DNA from: Olsenella porci
Lineage (GTDB): Bacteria; Actinomycetota; Coriobacteriia; Coriobacteriales; Atopobiaceae
Length of the DNA: 64,000 nucleotides
Direction: 5' to 3'
NCBI RefSeq assembly: GCF_009695875.1
Contig: NZ_VUNC01000001.1
Span: 1-64,000, forward strand
The first letter of the stretch is position 1; the number at the start of each line of letters is the position of its first letter. The notes below the pieces were generated by a model that was given only the letters and a program-made list of their open reading frames with translations, searched no databases and was not told where the DNA came from. The translations under genes and the position numbers were made by a program. Shown piece after piece: positions 48,517 to 58,784 of this stretch.

Positions 48517-49701
48517 ATGATATACACCGTGTCTGACTTCTTGAACTCGTACGCAGAAAGCGTCCGCCTCATCGCTGGCAAGGGCGGACTCTCTCGCGCG
48601 ATTGGCCAGGTCGGCATCCTTGACTACGAGCTCATGCCCGGCCTCAAGACGCGCTATCAGCGCGTGAACTTCGAGCCCGACCAGCTGGTGCTGAGCACTT
48701 TCCTCTATGCGAGGGACGACCCATGGCTCATCGGCGAGGCAATAAAGTACCTGGTTGGCAGGGGCGTCAGCGGGCTGGTTATCAAGAACGTCCTCCATCT
48801 CGAGATTCCGGATTCCGCCGTGCGCTACGCAAATGCGCGCGACTTCCCCCTATTTGTGACGAGCGGAGATGGCTTCTTCTTCGACACGGTGATCGCCCAG
48901 GTCGACCGACGCGTGACCGAGCTTGCGGACGCCTCGTTCGCGCAGAACGAGCTAGACATCATGACGCAAGACGACACTCCGCCCCAACGGGTCCGCGAGC
49001 ACGCGCTGCGACTGAACCCCAGCTTTGGCGAGGAGCACGTGGTCATCTACATCGCGGAGCCCCTGTCGCAGGCGGGTTTTGCCCAGGCGCTCTCCCGCTA
49101 TTACGAGAGCAAGCTCTCAGGCCTCCGCAACCTGTTCGCGCCATATGGGGAGGGTCTGCTCTACGTGACGAGCGGCGACTCAGATGCGATCAGTAACCGG
49201 GGGCAGGTGGACGACATGGTCAGCGTGCTCAGGGCAGGGGTGCTCGACCATGAGGTCTCGGCCTCGGTGGGCATCAGCGAGACGCACTTCGACCTGGGCG
49301 AGATGGATCATGCCGTGCTGGAGGCGCGGCGGTCGGCGCTGGTGGCGCGAAGGCGCGGCGGGGGCACCGTGCGGTATGCAGACCTCGGAGTCCTGCGTGT
49401 CCTCCTGCCATGTGCGGACCGCCCCGAGATGCGCGACTTCGCAAGCGACGTGCTCGAGCCGCTGCGCAGCCACGACGCAGAGACCGGCTCGGACCTCATG
49501 GGGACACTCGCCGCCTACTGCGATGCCGGTTGCTCCATCGAGGGGGCCGCACGCGCCCTGGACCAGCACCCAAACACCGTGCGTTACCGCCTGGACAAGG
49601 TCGCCAAGGTGACCGGCCTCAGCTACAAGGTACGGGAGCAGATGGAGCAGCTCTCGGTTGCGCACAAGATCGAGCTTGCCCGCAAGCTGCTTCGCGAGTA
49701 G
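48517..49701 (+). CDS. PucR-type transcriptional regulator
   Basis: A 394-residue regulator with a PucR N-terminal ligand domain (about 1-120, beginning MIYTVSDFLNSYAESVRLIAGKGGL), a CdaR-like middle region with SVGIS and ARRSALVARR, and a C-terminal helix-turn-helix: TLAAYCDAGCSIEGAARALDQHPNTVRYRLDKVAKVTGL. PucR proteins respond to nitrogen-rich metabolites and usually activate nearby catabolic genes; here the divergent cyclodeaminase and aminotransferase are candidates. ATG at 48517 has only a weak TTAGG upstream. Frames further upstream cross the AT-rich control region and are rejected. Confidence 0.9.
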   Translation: MIYTVSDFLNSYAESVRLIAGKGGLSRAIGQVGILDYELMPGLKTRYQRVNFEPDQLVLSTFLYARDDPWLIGEAIKYLVGRGVSGLVIKNVLHLEIPDSAVRYANARDFPLFVTSGDGFFFDTVIAQVDRRVTELADASFAQNELDIMTQDDTPPQRVREHALRLNPSFGEEHVVIYIAEPLSQAGFAQALSRYYESKLSGLRNLFAPYGEGLLYVTSGDSDAISNRGQVDDMVSVLRAGVLDHEVSASVGISETHFDLGEMDHAVLEARRSALVARRRGGGTVRYADLGVLRVLLPCADRPEMRDFASDVLEPLRSHDAETGSDLMGTLAAYCDAGCSIEGAARALDQHPNTVRYRLDKVAKVTGLSYKVREQMEQLSVAHKIELARKLLRE

Positions 49702-49763
49702 CCAATTGCCGTCTGGGGGCACCCCAGCCGACAATGTGTTTTCGCCTCTCGCTCGGCAGACAC

Positions 49764-49799
49764 AAAAGCCCCTCTCCCACACCATTGGGGAGAGGGGCT
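49764..49799 (-). terminator. Intrinsic terminator of the dnaK operon
   Basis: A 12-bp perfect stem AGCCCCTCTCCC/GGGAGAGGGGCT with TTTT on the minus strand, 40 bases after the hspR stop. Being symmetrical it may also end the convergent pucR-type transcript. Confidence 0.85.
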
Positions 49800-49838
49800 C
49801 GCCTATGCGACAACCACCATGGGGAGACGCCAGCGGCT

Positions 49839-50267
49839 TCAGGCGTCGTGGTCCTTTCCACTGGAGAGGAGGCCGCGCATGACCTGCTCGGGACTCGACC
49901 CGTCGTAGCGCGCGAGGGCCGTGATCTTTTCCCTCATCCTGAACTCGTGAACCTCGTCCTCGAGCTCGCGTACCCTTGCCCTGAGCTCGTCGATCTCGCG
50001 GTCGCGCTCCTCCGCCCGCTCCCTCATGTCAAGGATGCGGACGACGCCAGCAAGGTTGATGCCCTCATCAGTGAGTTTGCTGATGAGGTTGAGCCGCTCT
50101 ATGTCGTGCTGCGAGTACAGTCTGGTGTTGCCTCGCGATCTGCCAGGGTTCACCAGCCCCTTCTGCTCGTAGACGCGCAGCGTCTGGGGGTGCATCCCCG
50201 TGAGCTCCGCGGCTACGCTGATCATGTAGAGGGGCTTGTCCTTGCCCTCGCCCTCCTTATGCGCCAT
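49839..50267 (-). CDS. hspR: Heat-shock repressor HspR (MerR family)
   Basis: A 142-residue MerR-type repressor. The helix-turn-helix and wing are [23 protein letters not shown] and [17 protein letters not shown] (12-51), followed by a coiled coil (about 78-118, [23 protein letters not shown]) and a short tail. This is the actinobacterial heat-shock repressor that uses DnaK as co-repressor. It overlaps the dnaJ stop by 11 bp at the end of dnaK-grpE-dnaJ-hspR, as in Streptomyces and mycobacteria. Its likely targets are the inverted repeats in front of dnaK, clpB and hsp20. Confidence 0.95.
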   Translation of the reverse strand: MAHKEGEGKDKPLYMISVAAELTGMHPQTLRVYEQKGLVNPGRSRGNTRLYSQHDIERLNLISKLTDEGINLAGVVRILDMRERAEERDREIDELRARVRELEDEVHEFRMREKITALARYDGSSPEQVMRGLLSSGKDHDA

Positions 50268-51231
50268 AGCGGTCGACGTCCTTCCTGTATGCGCGCTTGT
50301 CTGCATCGCGCAACGCGGTGAGCGCCTCGCGCTCCTTTGCCGAGAGCCTCGTGGGGACCTTCACCCTCACCTTCACGTACAGCGCGCCACGGGTGCCCTT
50401 GTGCTTGACGTCGGGGGCACCGAGGTCACGGAACCGGAAGGTCTTGCCATCCTGCGTCCCAGCGGGGACCTTCAGACGGACCTCCGTGCCGTCGGGCGTG
50501 GGAACGTTCACGCTGGTACCCAACGCCGCCTCGTAGGCGCTCACGGGAAGCTCCATGCGAACATCCGCCCCATCACGCTTGAACAGCGGGTGTTCCTGGA
50601 CCTTGGTGGTGATGACTAGGTCACCGCGCGCTCCGCCGTTCACGCCGTACTCGCCACGGTTGCGGTAGCGGAGCTTGCCGCCGTCGACCGCGCCGGCAGG
50701 CACCTTCACCGTGATGGACTGGCGCTCGCCCGTGGACGGGATGGTATAGCTGACCTTGCGCTGCGCGCCCTTGAATGCCTCGTCGGCACCGATCTCGATG
50801 CTCATCGTGAGGTCGCCACCCTTGACGGGACGGTTGGTCGCGCGCGCCCCTCCGGGCTGCCCTCCAAATATGGACGAGAAGTCAAAGCCGCCAAAGGCGC
50901 CGTCGCCGCCACGGATGTTGTCGAAGATGTCCGCCCAGTCGGCACCACCCATGTTGGTGGTGTAGGTGTAGCCCGTGCGGTTGCGCCCGCCGGAGCCACC
51001 GAAGTCGGAACCGGGGATGCCGCCAAACATCAGCAGCTGGTCGTACTCCTTGCGCTTCTGGGGATCGGAGAGGGTCGTGTACGCCTCGCTGACCTCCTTG
51101 AACTTCTGTTCGTCCCCTCCTGCATCGGGGTGGTACTTTGCGGCGAGCTTTCGGAACGCCTTCCTTATCTCGTCGGGGGTGGCGTCACGCTTCACACCAA
51201 GCACGTCGTAGTAGTTTCGCTTTCCAGCCAT
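50257..51231 (-). CDS. dnaJ: DnaJ-family co-chaperone without zinc-finger domain
   Basis: A 324-residue Hsp40. The J domain has the HPD motif (34-36) that stimulates DnaK ATPase, then a Gly/Phe-rich linker (about 70-135) and two beta-barrel substrate-binding domains. The CxxCxGxG zinc fingers of type I DnaJ are absent, so this is a type II/CbpA-like protein. It sits between grpE and hspR in the chaperone operon. The start has AAAGGAGG about 12 bases upstream. Confidence 0.96.
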   Translation of the reverse strand: MAGKRNYYDVLGVKRDATPDEIRKAFRKLAAKYHPDAGGDEQKFKEVSEAYTTLSDPQKRKEYDQLLMFGGIPGSDFGGSGGRNRTGYTYTTNMGGADWADIFDNIRGGDGAFGGFDFSSIFGGQPGGARATNRPVKGGDLTMSIEIGADEAFKGAQRKVSYTIPSTGERQSITVKVPAGAVDGGKLRYRNRGEYGVNGGARGDLVITTKVQEHPLFKRDGADVRMELPVSAYEAALGTSVNVPTPDGTEVRLKVPAGTQDGKTFRFRDLGAPDVKHKGTRGALYVKVRVKVPTRLSAKEREALTALRDADKRAYRKDVDRYGA

Positions 51232-51298
51232 GAGAAGCTAACGCCTCCTTTCACATGCGCGCGCCCGAACCGTTTGGCCCGGGCGCGCTGACTGACCG

Positions 51299-52066
51299 TT
51301 ACTTCGCGTCTCCGTCGCCGCTAGGGGCCTTCTCCGAGTCCCCGCCGTCAGAGGCGTCCTTGCCCTCCTCGGGCTGGGGCCTTTTCGGGCCTCCGTAAGT
51401 CACCGTGACCATGGCGTTGCGGATGACCTTGCCACCCATCCGGTAGCCCCGCTGGTACACCTGGGCAACCGTCTCGTCGTAGGCATCCTTGTTCTCCTCG
51501 CGACCCACCGCCTGGTGGACCAGGGGGTCAAAGGGCTCACCCTTGGGGTCTATGACCTCGACGCCCTCCTTGCCCAGAATCGAGAGCATCTTGTCATGCA
51601 CGGCATCGATGCCCTTCACAAACTGCTCGAGGTTCTCATCGCCCTCGGCGCCCTTCGCCGCGTGCTCGGTCGCACGCTCCATGTCGTCGAGCACCGGAAG
51701 CAGGTTGGTGACGAGCTTCTCCGCAGCACGCTCGCGCTCGTCCAGGCGTTCCTGGGCGGTGCGGCGACGGTAGTTGTCCCAGTCCGCCTGGAGACGAACG
51801 AGCCTGTCGGCAGACTCGGAAGCCTCCTTCTTGGCGTCGGCTATCTCCCTTTCGACGCCATCAAGCTTCCTCTGCAGGTCGTCCCTCTCGGCACGTACCT
51901 TCTCCACGTCGACCTTGAGCTCGTCGGCCGCCGCCTTCTCGCCCGCGCGCTTGGCGGCCTCGACCATAGCGGCCTCGTCTTCTTCAGGGGTGGTCGCAGG
52001 AGAGACCCCCTCGCCCTCCTTGTCGTCGGGCCTCTTGTCATCGTTGACCTCGATCGGCACTTTCAC
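51299..52066 (-). CDS. grpE: Nucleotide exchange factor GrpE
   Basis: A 255-residue GrpE that releases ADP from DnaK. A long acidic N-terminal coiled coil (about 20-95) is followed by the conserved core DWDNYRRRTAQERLDER, LLPVLDDMERA, GVEVIDPKGEPFDPLVHQAV, and QVYQRGYRMGGKVIRNAMVTV. The C-terminus has an acidic P/E/D/S tail beyond the core. The start is GTG at 52066 with GAGGAGG five bases upstream. It follows dnaK by 89 bp. Confidence 0.96.
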   Translation of the reverse strand: MKVPIEVNDDKRPDDKEGEGVSPATTPEEDEAAMVEAAKRAGEKAAADELKVDVEKVRAERDDLQRKLDGVEREIADAKKEASESADRLVRLQADWDNYRRRTAQERLDERERAAEKLVTNLLPVLDDMERATEHAAKGAEGDENLEQFVKGIDAVHDKMLSILGKEGVEVIDPKGEPFDPLVHQAVGREENKDAYDETVAQVYQRGYRMGGKVIRNAMVTVTYGGPKRPQPEEGKDASDGGDSEKAPSGDGDAK

Positions 52067-52155
52067 GTCACCCTCCTCGGGATAGTCCTGGGGGGACGGC
52101 CCTGCGGCCGCCCCCTCTCGCGTTCATTCAACGGCCCGTGACGGTCGCACGACCG

Positions 52156-54147
<1,992 letters not shown>

Positions 54148-54189
54148 TTACGTCTGCTATTTTTCCCATGCGCTCCGATTCTATACATT

Positions 54190-54212
54190 ATCTAAGTCTG
54201 ACACTAATAGAT
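54190..54212 (-). promoter_or_regulatory. HspR-type operator of the dnaK operon
   Basis: Plus-strand TCTAAGT-N7-TAATAGA. The first arm and flanking TATACATTATCTAAGTCT are identical to the clpB site; the second arm differs by two bases. It lies in the 332-bp dnaK/phosphodiesterase gap (54070-54401), which holds no gene; the rest is the dnaK leader and an unresolved promoter for the plus-strand gene. Confidence 0.7.
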
Positions 54213-54401
54213 TTTTTGAGGCTGAGATTATAGGTTCCCTAAGTGCCCGCAATTGGCCCTCCCACCGAGGTTAGAGGTGCCATGGAGTCGGCGCCTGCTC
54301 CACAACGATCGCACCACCGCGAGCCTTGGTTGTGGCACCATCGTGTGGCGCGGGCGAGACAGCCTCGCCCCACACACGCATCCACGAAAGGGGAGAGACA
54401 C

Positions 54402-54956
54402 ATGCGCCTTCTCATCGCATCCGACATCCACGGAGCGGCGGACTGGTGCGAGCGCCTCTTGCGGGCGATCGACGAGCAGCAACCCGACAGGGTCGTGCTG
54501 CTGGGCGACCTTCTGTACCACGGCCCACGAAACGACCTTCCTGGAGACTACGCCCCCAAGCGCGTGATCTCGATGCTCAACTCGCTGGCAGACGACGTCA
54601 TCGCCGTACGCGGCAACTGCGAGGCCGAGGTGGACCAGATGGTCCTCTCGTTCCCCTGCATGGCCACGTACAACGTGCTTTACGACCCCGACAGGGACCG
54701 TGAGCTGTTCCTCACCCACGGCCACGTGTACGGGCCCGGGGTCCACAACAGCGTTGACAACTGGCCCCAGATCCCCGAGGGGTCTGCACTGGTCTATGGC
54801 CACACCCACAAGCGGGTGAACATGGCGAGCTCCACGCATCCCGGGTGCTGGGTCTTCAACCCGGGCAGCGTGGGAATCCCCAAGGATGGCGAGCACAGCT
54901 ACGGCGTGTACGACTCGTCCCTAGACCTGCCGTTCTCCCACCACACGCTCCTTTAG
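54402..54956 (+). CDS. yfcE: Metallophosphoesterase, YfcE/MJ0936-type phosphodiesterase
   Basis: A 184-residue calcineurin-like phosphoesterase. Metal ligands are seen in order: SDIHG (Asp8, His10), GDLLYHGPRN, RGNCEAEVD, THGH and GHTHK. This matches YfcE, a manganese phosphodiesterase of unknown natural substrate. ATG at 54402 has GGGGAG upstream, whereas the longer frames begin inside the dnaK control region. Confidence 0.92.
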   Translation: MRLLIASDIHGAADWCERLLRAIDEQQPDRVVLLGDLLYHGPRNDLPGDYAPKRVISMLNSLADDVIAVRGNCEAEVDQMVLSFPCMATYNVLYDPDRDRELFLTHGHVYGPGVHNSVDNWPQIPEGSALVYGHTHKRVNMASSTHPGCWVFNPGSVGIPKDGEHSYGVYDSSLDLPFSHHTLL

Positions 54957-55138
54957 GGGCATCTTCCGCGAGGACCACGCAGATGCGTTCGTGGCCCCCG
55001 GTCGACCTCGCGGACATCCATCGTTCAAATACAAAATAGGCGGCTTTCCCTCTCACCTGTTTGAACTGTGGGTGTTGGGGGTGCTTCCATGCGCCGGGAT
55101 GCCATGCGACCCGGTGCCGACGGATTGGCGGTGACACT

Positions 55139-55948
55139 ATGAACAGAAGGCTCGAGGCCGAGGCGCTTCGCCTCACGCACGAGACGATCGCCCGCTTTTG
55201 GCAGCTGGACATCAAGCCGATTCTCTCGCTCGCGGCAGATGACATCATGTGGGTCATGCCCGAACAGGAGCGCTACATGCGCGGCATCGACGCGATGCGA
55301 GCCGACCTCAAGGCGAACCTGCGGGAGTTGGTTCCCTGCCACATGTCCCACGTGGAATTCACGGTGGTGCAGAACTGCGGCCGTGCCCTCTCGGTCGTCG
55401 GCCGCTACCTGGTCACGACCGACGCAGGTGCGCCCATCTTCCTGCAGGTGCAGCAGAGGACCCAAGTCAACTGGGAGCTCGTCGACGACCGGTTGGTGGT
55501 CAAGTCCCTTTACATCTCGCACCCGCGCGGAGAGCTTGCCGTTGCCCGGGGCGAGACGTTCGCGAACGCCATCGGGCGAATGGCCAAGCACTACCTGGAC
55601 GAGCGCGTGGCGGCAGAGACGAACCTGCACCGGGTGCCCCTGCGCGATGCCAACGGAACCATGCACCTGGTATCCTCCTCCGACGTCGTGTTCGTGGAGG
55701 CGAGAAGAAAGCGATGCCTCGTCCGCACCACCTACGAGGACATTGACGCTCGAATGGGGATCACAGATGCACTGGGACAGTTTCCCGAGCTGCTGGCGGC
55801 ACACCGAAGCTACCTCGTGAACCCGCGCTACATACGCTCGTTCAACGAGGACTCGCTCTCGATGTCCGACGGAACCCAGATCCCGCTGCCTCGCCCCAGG
55901 CGTACCGAGGTCCTCGCGCGCATCAGGGAGATCACCGGTCCCAGGTAG
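55139..55948 (+). CDS. NTF2/SnoaL-like plus LytTR DNA-binding regulator
   Basis: A 269-residue one-component regulator. Residues about 1-135 resemble a SnoaL/NTF2-like alpha-beta barrel (FWQLDIKPILSLAADDIMWVMP, ...RALSVVGRYLV, VNWELVDDRLVVKSLYISHPRGE). Residues about 165-265 are a LytTR domain: SSDVVFVEARRKRCLVRT, LGQFPELLAAHRSYLVNPRYIRSF, LPRPRRTEVLARI. No receiver domain is attached and no histidine kinase is adjacent, so the barrel may sense a small ligand directly. ATG at 55139 has only a weak GGCGGTGA upstream. Confidence 0.85.
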   Translation: MNRRLEAEALRLTHETIARFWQLDIKPILSLAADDIMWVMPEQERYMRGIDAMRADLKANLRELVPCHMSHVEFTVVQNCGRALSVVGRYLVTTDAGAPIFLQVQQRTQVNWELVDDRLVVKSLYISHPRGELAVARGETFANAIGRMAKHYLDERVAAETNLHRVPLRDANGTMHLVSSSDVVFVEARRKRCLVRTTYEDIDARMGITDALGQFPELLAAHRSYLVNPRYIRSFNEDSLSMSDGTQIPLPRPRRTEVLARIREITGPR

Positions 55949-55984
55949 TCCGGTCGACGACTGCCCGGCGGTCGGCATCTCGAT

Positions 55985-56178
55985 GCTTAGTCTCACCGGT
56001 GCTCGCACAAGTGTCGCGACGGCGACGCTTAACTTCACCGGTGCCTGCACCGATTTTGGGACGAAATGCTTAGCCTCGCCGGTGCCCGCACGGATGTGAT
56101 CCCCCAGATTCCGGACGGGCACCGGGTTTTCTAAGCAACCTCCGTTCGCGACTCGCACTGGCACCGGGTCTTCTAAGC
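55985..56178. repeat. Phased array of five 24-bp inverted/direct repeats
   Basis: Five copies of GCTTAG-N5-CCGGTGC-N2-GCAC or close variants. Three are in plus orientation (55985, 56027, 56068) and two in minus orientation (56116-56136, 56155-56178). Same-strand copies are spaced 42, 41 and 42 bp, about four DNA turns. The opposed groups can pair as a large stem. It lies in a 416-bp gap between the LytTR gene and a membrane-protein gene; the rest of the gap (56179-56364) shows nothing recognisable. Transcription termination, regulator binding or a REP-like function are possible. Confidence 0.8.
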
Positions 56179-56364
56179 ACCACACGCTGGAAACCATATT
56201 GGCGGCAGCCGCAGCCTTACCAGAGGCACTCGCACCAGCCTTGCGCACAGGGTGTGCTCCCCTGCCCACAACACAGTCCCCTGAGTCGACTCCTCCTGGG
56301 AGTCCTGGCTCGAAGGAAGTCCGCCGTCAAGCGAGAGGCACTGGCGGCCGTCGGGACGAGTCTC

Positions 56365-56718
56365 CTAGCTGGCACTGGGGTTTCTCTCCCCCTTCATCTT
56401 TGCGAACGCCACGAAGCACAGGATCATCTGCACCAGCACGAAGAAGAAGTAGATGGGGAAGAGCGCCATCGCCACGGCATACATGATGCCGGCGACGAGC
56501 GCGAACGGTCGCTTGGACATCGCGAATGCGAGGGCATTGAACACCACTGCCACCACGACCGCCACCAGGTGGGGCATCACGAGGGCGGTCGCCATGAGCG
56601 CGCCGGCAGCCTCCGCCCCCGAGCCCGACGTGGACGCCCCACTCCAATAGACGAGGCTGTAGACCAGATAGAGCGCCCCCAGGACAAGGGCGACGAGCAG
56701 GAGCTTGTTCCTCTTCAC
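56365..56718 (-). CDS. Small polytopic membrane protein
   Basis: A 117-residue protein with three to four hydrophobic helices (NKLLLVALVLGALYLVYSL; ALMATALVMPHLVAVVVAVVF; FALVAGIMYAVAMALFPIYFFF; VLVQMILCFVAFA). No named family is recognised. The start is GTG at 56718 with GGGAGG upstream, 10 bp after the DUF5067 lipoprotein gene on the same strand, so the two are probably one unit. Confidence 0.75.
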   Translation of the reverse strand: MKRNKLLLVALVLGALYLVYSLVYWSGASTSGSGAEAAGALMATALVMPHLVAVVVAVVFNALAFAMSKRPFALVAGIMYAVAMALFPIYFFFVLVQMILCFVAFAKMKGERNPSAS

Positions 56719-56728
56719 GATGTCCTCC

Positions 56729-57232
56729 CTATGCGAGCGTGAAGGTCTTCTCGGCAAGGGTCGTGTTGTCGAGGTTGACGATGGGATAGACCTTCACGTC
56801 GACGTCCGACGTGTCAGAGACGCTGTAGGCCAGCTGGACCTGCGTGGAGTTTCCCGCCTGCACCTTGGTGAGCGCGGAGTTGCCATCCACCGAGTCGCAG
56901 ATGGCAAGGTCGCACTGAACGCCGTTCTGGTAGACCTCGGAATACGCGGCCGTATCAAATGCCTGGGCGTCCTTGTCCGAGACGTTGGTGAAGGTGTAGG
57001 TGACCACGACGCAGGGGTTACCCTGGTAGTCAGTAGCCATCTGGGCGCCATCGACCGTCACGGCGACGGACTGCTGCTCCTTTGGCGCTGCCTGCTCGGC
57101 GGCGGAGTCCGCCTTTGCCGCAGAATCCGCGCCGCCCGCAGACTCCCCCGAGCCACCGCACCCCGCGAGTCCAAGGGACATTGACGCAGCAAGGGCCACC
57201 CCCAGCACGACGCTTCCCGCACTTCTCCTCAT
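56729..57232 (-). CDS. DUF5067-like lipoprotein
   Basis: A 167-residue exported lipoprotein. The signal sequence ends in the lipobox LAGC (22-25, lipidated Cys25), then a G/S/A-rich linker and a beta-rich domain (VVVTYTFTNVSDKDAQAFDTAAY, VQAGNSTQVQLAYSVSD, VDVKVYPIVN) like DUF5067. Such domains occur in Gram-positive surface proteins of unknown role. It follows a kinase gene after 121 bp and precedes a small membrane protein by 10 bp. Confidence 0.85.
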   Translation of the reverse strand: MRRSAGSVVLGVALAASMSLGLAGCGGSGESAGGADSAAKADSAAEQAAPKEQQSVAVTVDGAQMATDYQGNPCVVVTYTFTNVSDKDAQAFDTAAYSEVYQNGVQCDLAICDSVDGNSALTKVQAGNSTQVQLAYSVSDTSDVDVKVYPIVNLDNTTLAEKTFTLA

Positions 57233-57353
57233 GGCGCTCTCCCTTCGTGCTTGCCTTGCCCCTCCGGGCCGTGCACCCGATGGTATTTGGGGAGCTGAGG
57301 CAAAACTTCCACTGGGAGCGGAGTTCTGGCGACCGGCGATGCCGGCAATTGCC

Positions 57354-58781
57354 CTACGCGACGGCGATGGCGATGGCGTAGGCCAGTGCGGCGGCGAGAG
57401 TCAGCAGGCAGAGCGCGGCAAGGTGAGCCAAGGCGGCGACGACGAGGCCGCGGGTTCTATGGGGGCAGCCCTCGTATCGGCCGATTCCCAGCGCACAACC
57501 CATGCACTCCAGGGGAATCGCCACGACGTCGGCGCAGATTCCCAGGAGCACCACGAGGGTGGGAGCGGCAAGCGGCGCCGGCATCGCAAGGGACTGGGCC
57601 ACGGAGGAGCACGCGAAGGCGACAGCGAGGGCAACGCATGCCAGGAGCGAGACGAGCGAGACCACCTTGCCCGGATGATTCGGCAGCGCCATGAGCGAGC
57701 GGACCTCGGCGGGATAGGACTGCCAGAGGGTGAGCCATCGGCGGAGGGGCGAGCGCCCCTCTCCCCTGCCCGCCGGATGGCGGTGGCGTGGGGTGGTGAA
57801 CGAGAGGGGCGCAACGGGCTCGACGGCATCCGCCTCATGGGCGAGAGAGGATGGCCGCGCGGGCGCGGCGATGGACTCCGCTGGCGCCGAGGCGGCCCGC
57901 GGCTCCGAGGCGTCTGGCCCCACGCGGTCGAACGGGGTGGACGGCTCGGGCTGCTCGGCAGCTGACGCGCCGGGGCGCATCGATACCACCGCAGATTCGA
58001 CAGGCCCCCGTACGAGCGCGTCACGCGCCGCCGCGACCAGCTCCCCAACGTCCTGGTACCTGGCGCTTGGCTCCAGCGCGCATGCGATGGCGACGACCTG
58101 CCGCAGGGAGGCGGGCACGCCCGCATCGCTAAGCCCGACGAGCGAGCCCGCATCCCTGGGGTGGCTTCCCGTGAGCATGAACTGGAGGAGACGACCCATG
58201 GAGTACACGTCCGAACGGGCATCGGTCTGGGCAAAGCCAAACTGCTCGGGGGCGGCATACCCCACCGTTCCCAGCGTTGTGGTGTCGCGGAGCATACCGT
58301 CGCTGTGCACCCGTGCGATGCCCAGGTCGATCAGGTGGGCGCCGTCCTGGGCCACGATCACGTTGGACGGCGTCACGTCCCTGTGGACCACGCCGCGGGC
58401 GTGAAGCGCGGCGACGGCCTCGCCCACCTGCGCGAGGAGCCCCACCGAACGCCCGGGCGCCAGCGGGCCCTCCCGCTGGACCAGGTCGGCGAGCGTCTCT
58501 CCCTCCACGTACTCGTAGACCGCCACGAGCTCGTTGGGCATTGCATACAGGCACACCATGCGAGGGAGGCGCGGCTGGTCGATGCCAAGGAGCACACCCA
58601 ACGCCTCCGGGTTCGCCAGGGGCCAGGCGATGCGCTTGCGCACCATGGGAGAACCGTGCGGAAGGCTCACCAGCTCGGTCCTGCCCGTCTCACCCGTGCC
58701 AAGGACCCGCTCCGTCCTGAACGAGTCGTCAATCTCGAGCGCGTGCAGCAGCCCGGACCCCGAGGCGTCGTCACCCGACAT
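57354..58781 (-). CDS. Membrane-bound Ser/Thr protein kinase without PASTA domains
   Basis: A 475-residue Hanks-type kinase. Gly-rich loop VLGTGETGRTE (27-37), candidate ATP lysine at 47-51 (MVRKR), catalytic loop HRDVTPSN (133-140), DLG in place of DFG (152-154) and APEQ (177-180) are visible; the alphaC Glu is not obvious. A proline/alanine-rich linker (about 270-360) leads to three transmembrane helices at the C-terminus, with no extracellular sensor. It begins 3 bp after a helix-turn-helix gene, likely one translationally linked unit. Substrate is unknown. Confidence 0.9.
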   Translation of the reverse strand: MSGDDASGSGLLHALEIDDSFRTERVLGTGETGRTELVSLPHGSPMVRKRIAWPLANPEALGVLLGIDQPRLPRMVCLYAMPNELVAVYEYVEGETLADLVQREGPLAPGRSVGLLAQVGEAVAALHARGVVHRDVTPSNVIVAQDGAHLIDLGIARVHSDGMLRDTTTLGTVGYAAPEQFGFAQTDARSDVYSMGRLLQFMLTGSHPRDAGSLVGLSDAGVPASLRQVVAIACALEPSARYQDVGELVAAARDALVRGPVESAVVSMRPGASAAEQPEPSTPFDRVGPDASEPRAASAPAESIAAPARPSSLAHEADAVEPVAPLSFTTPRHRHPAGRGEGRSPLRRWLTLWQSYPAEVRSLMALPNHPGKVVSLVSLLACVALAVAFACSSVAQSLAMPAPLAAPTLVVLLGICADVVAIPLECMGCALGIGRYEGCPHRTRGLVVAALAHLAALCLLTLAAALAYAIAIAVA

Positions 58782-58784
58782 GGG

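Noticed and set aside
55985-56178. CRISPR array
   Set aside because: Repeats are 24 bp with 17-18 bp spacers, include reversed copies, and no cas genes are nearby.
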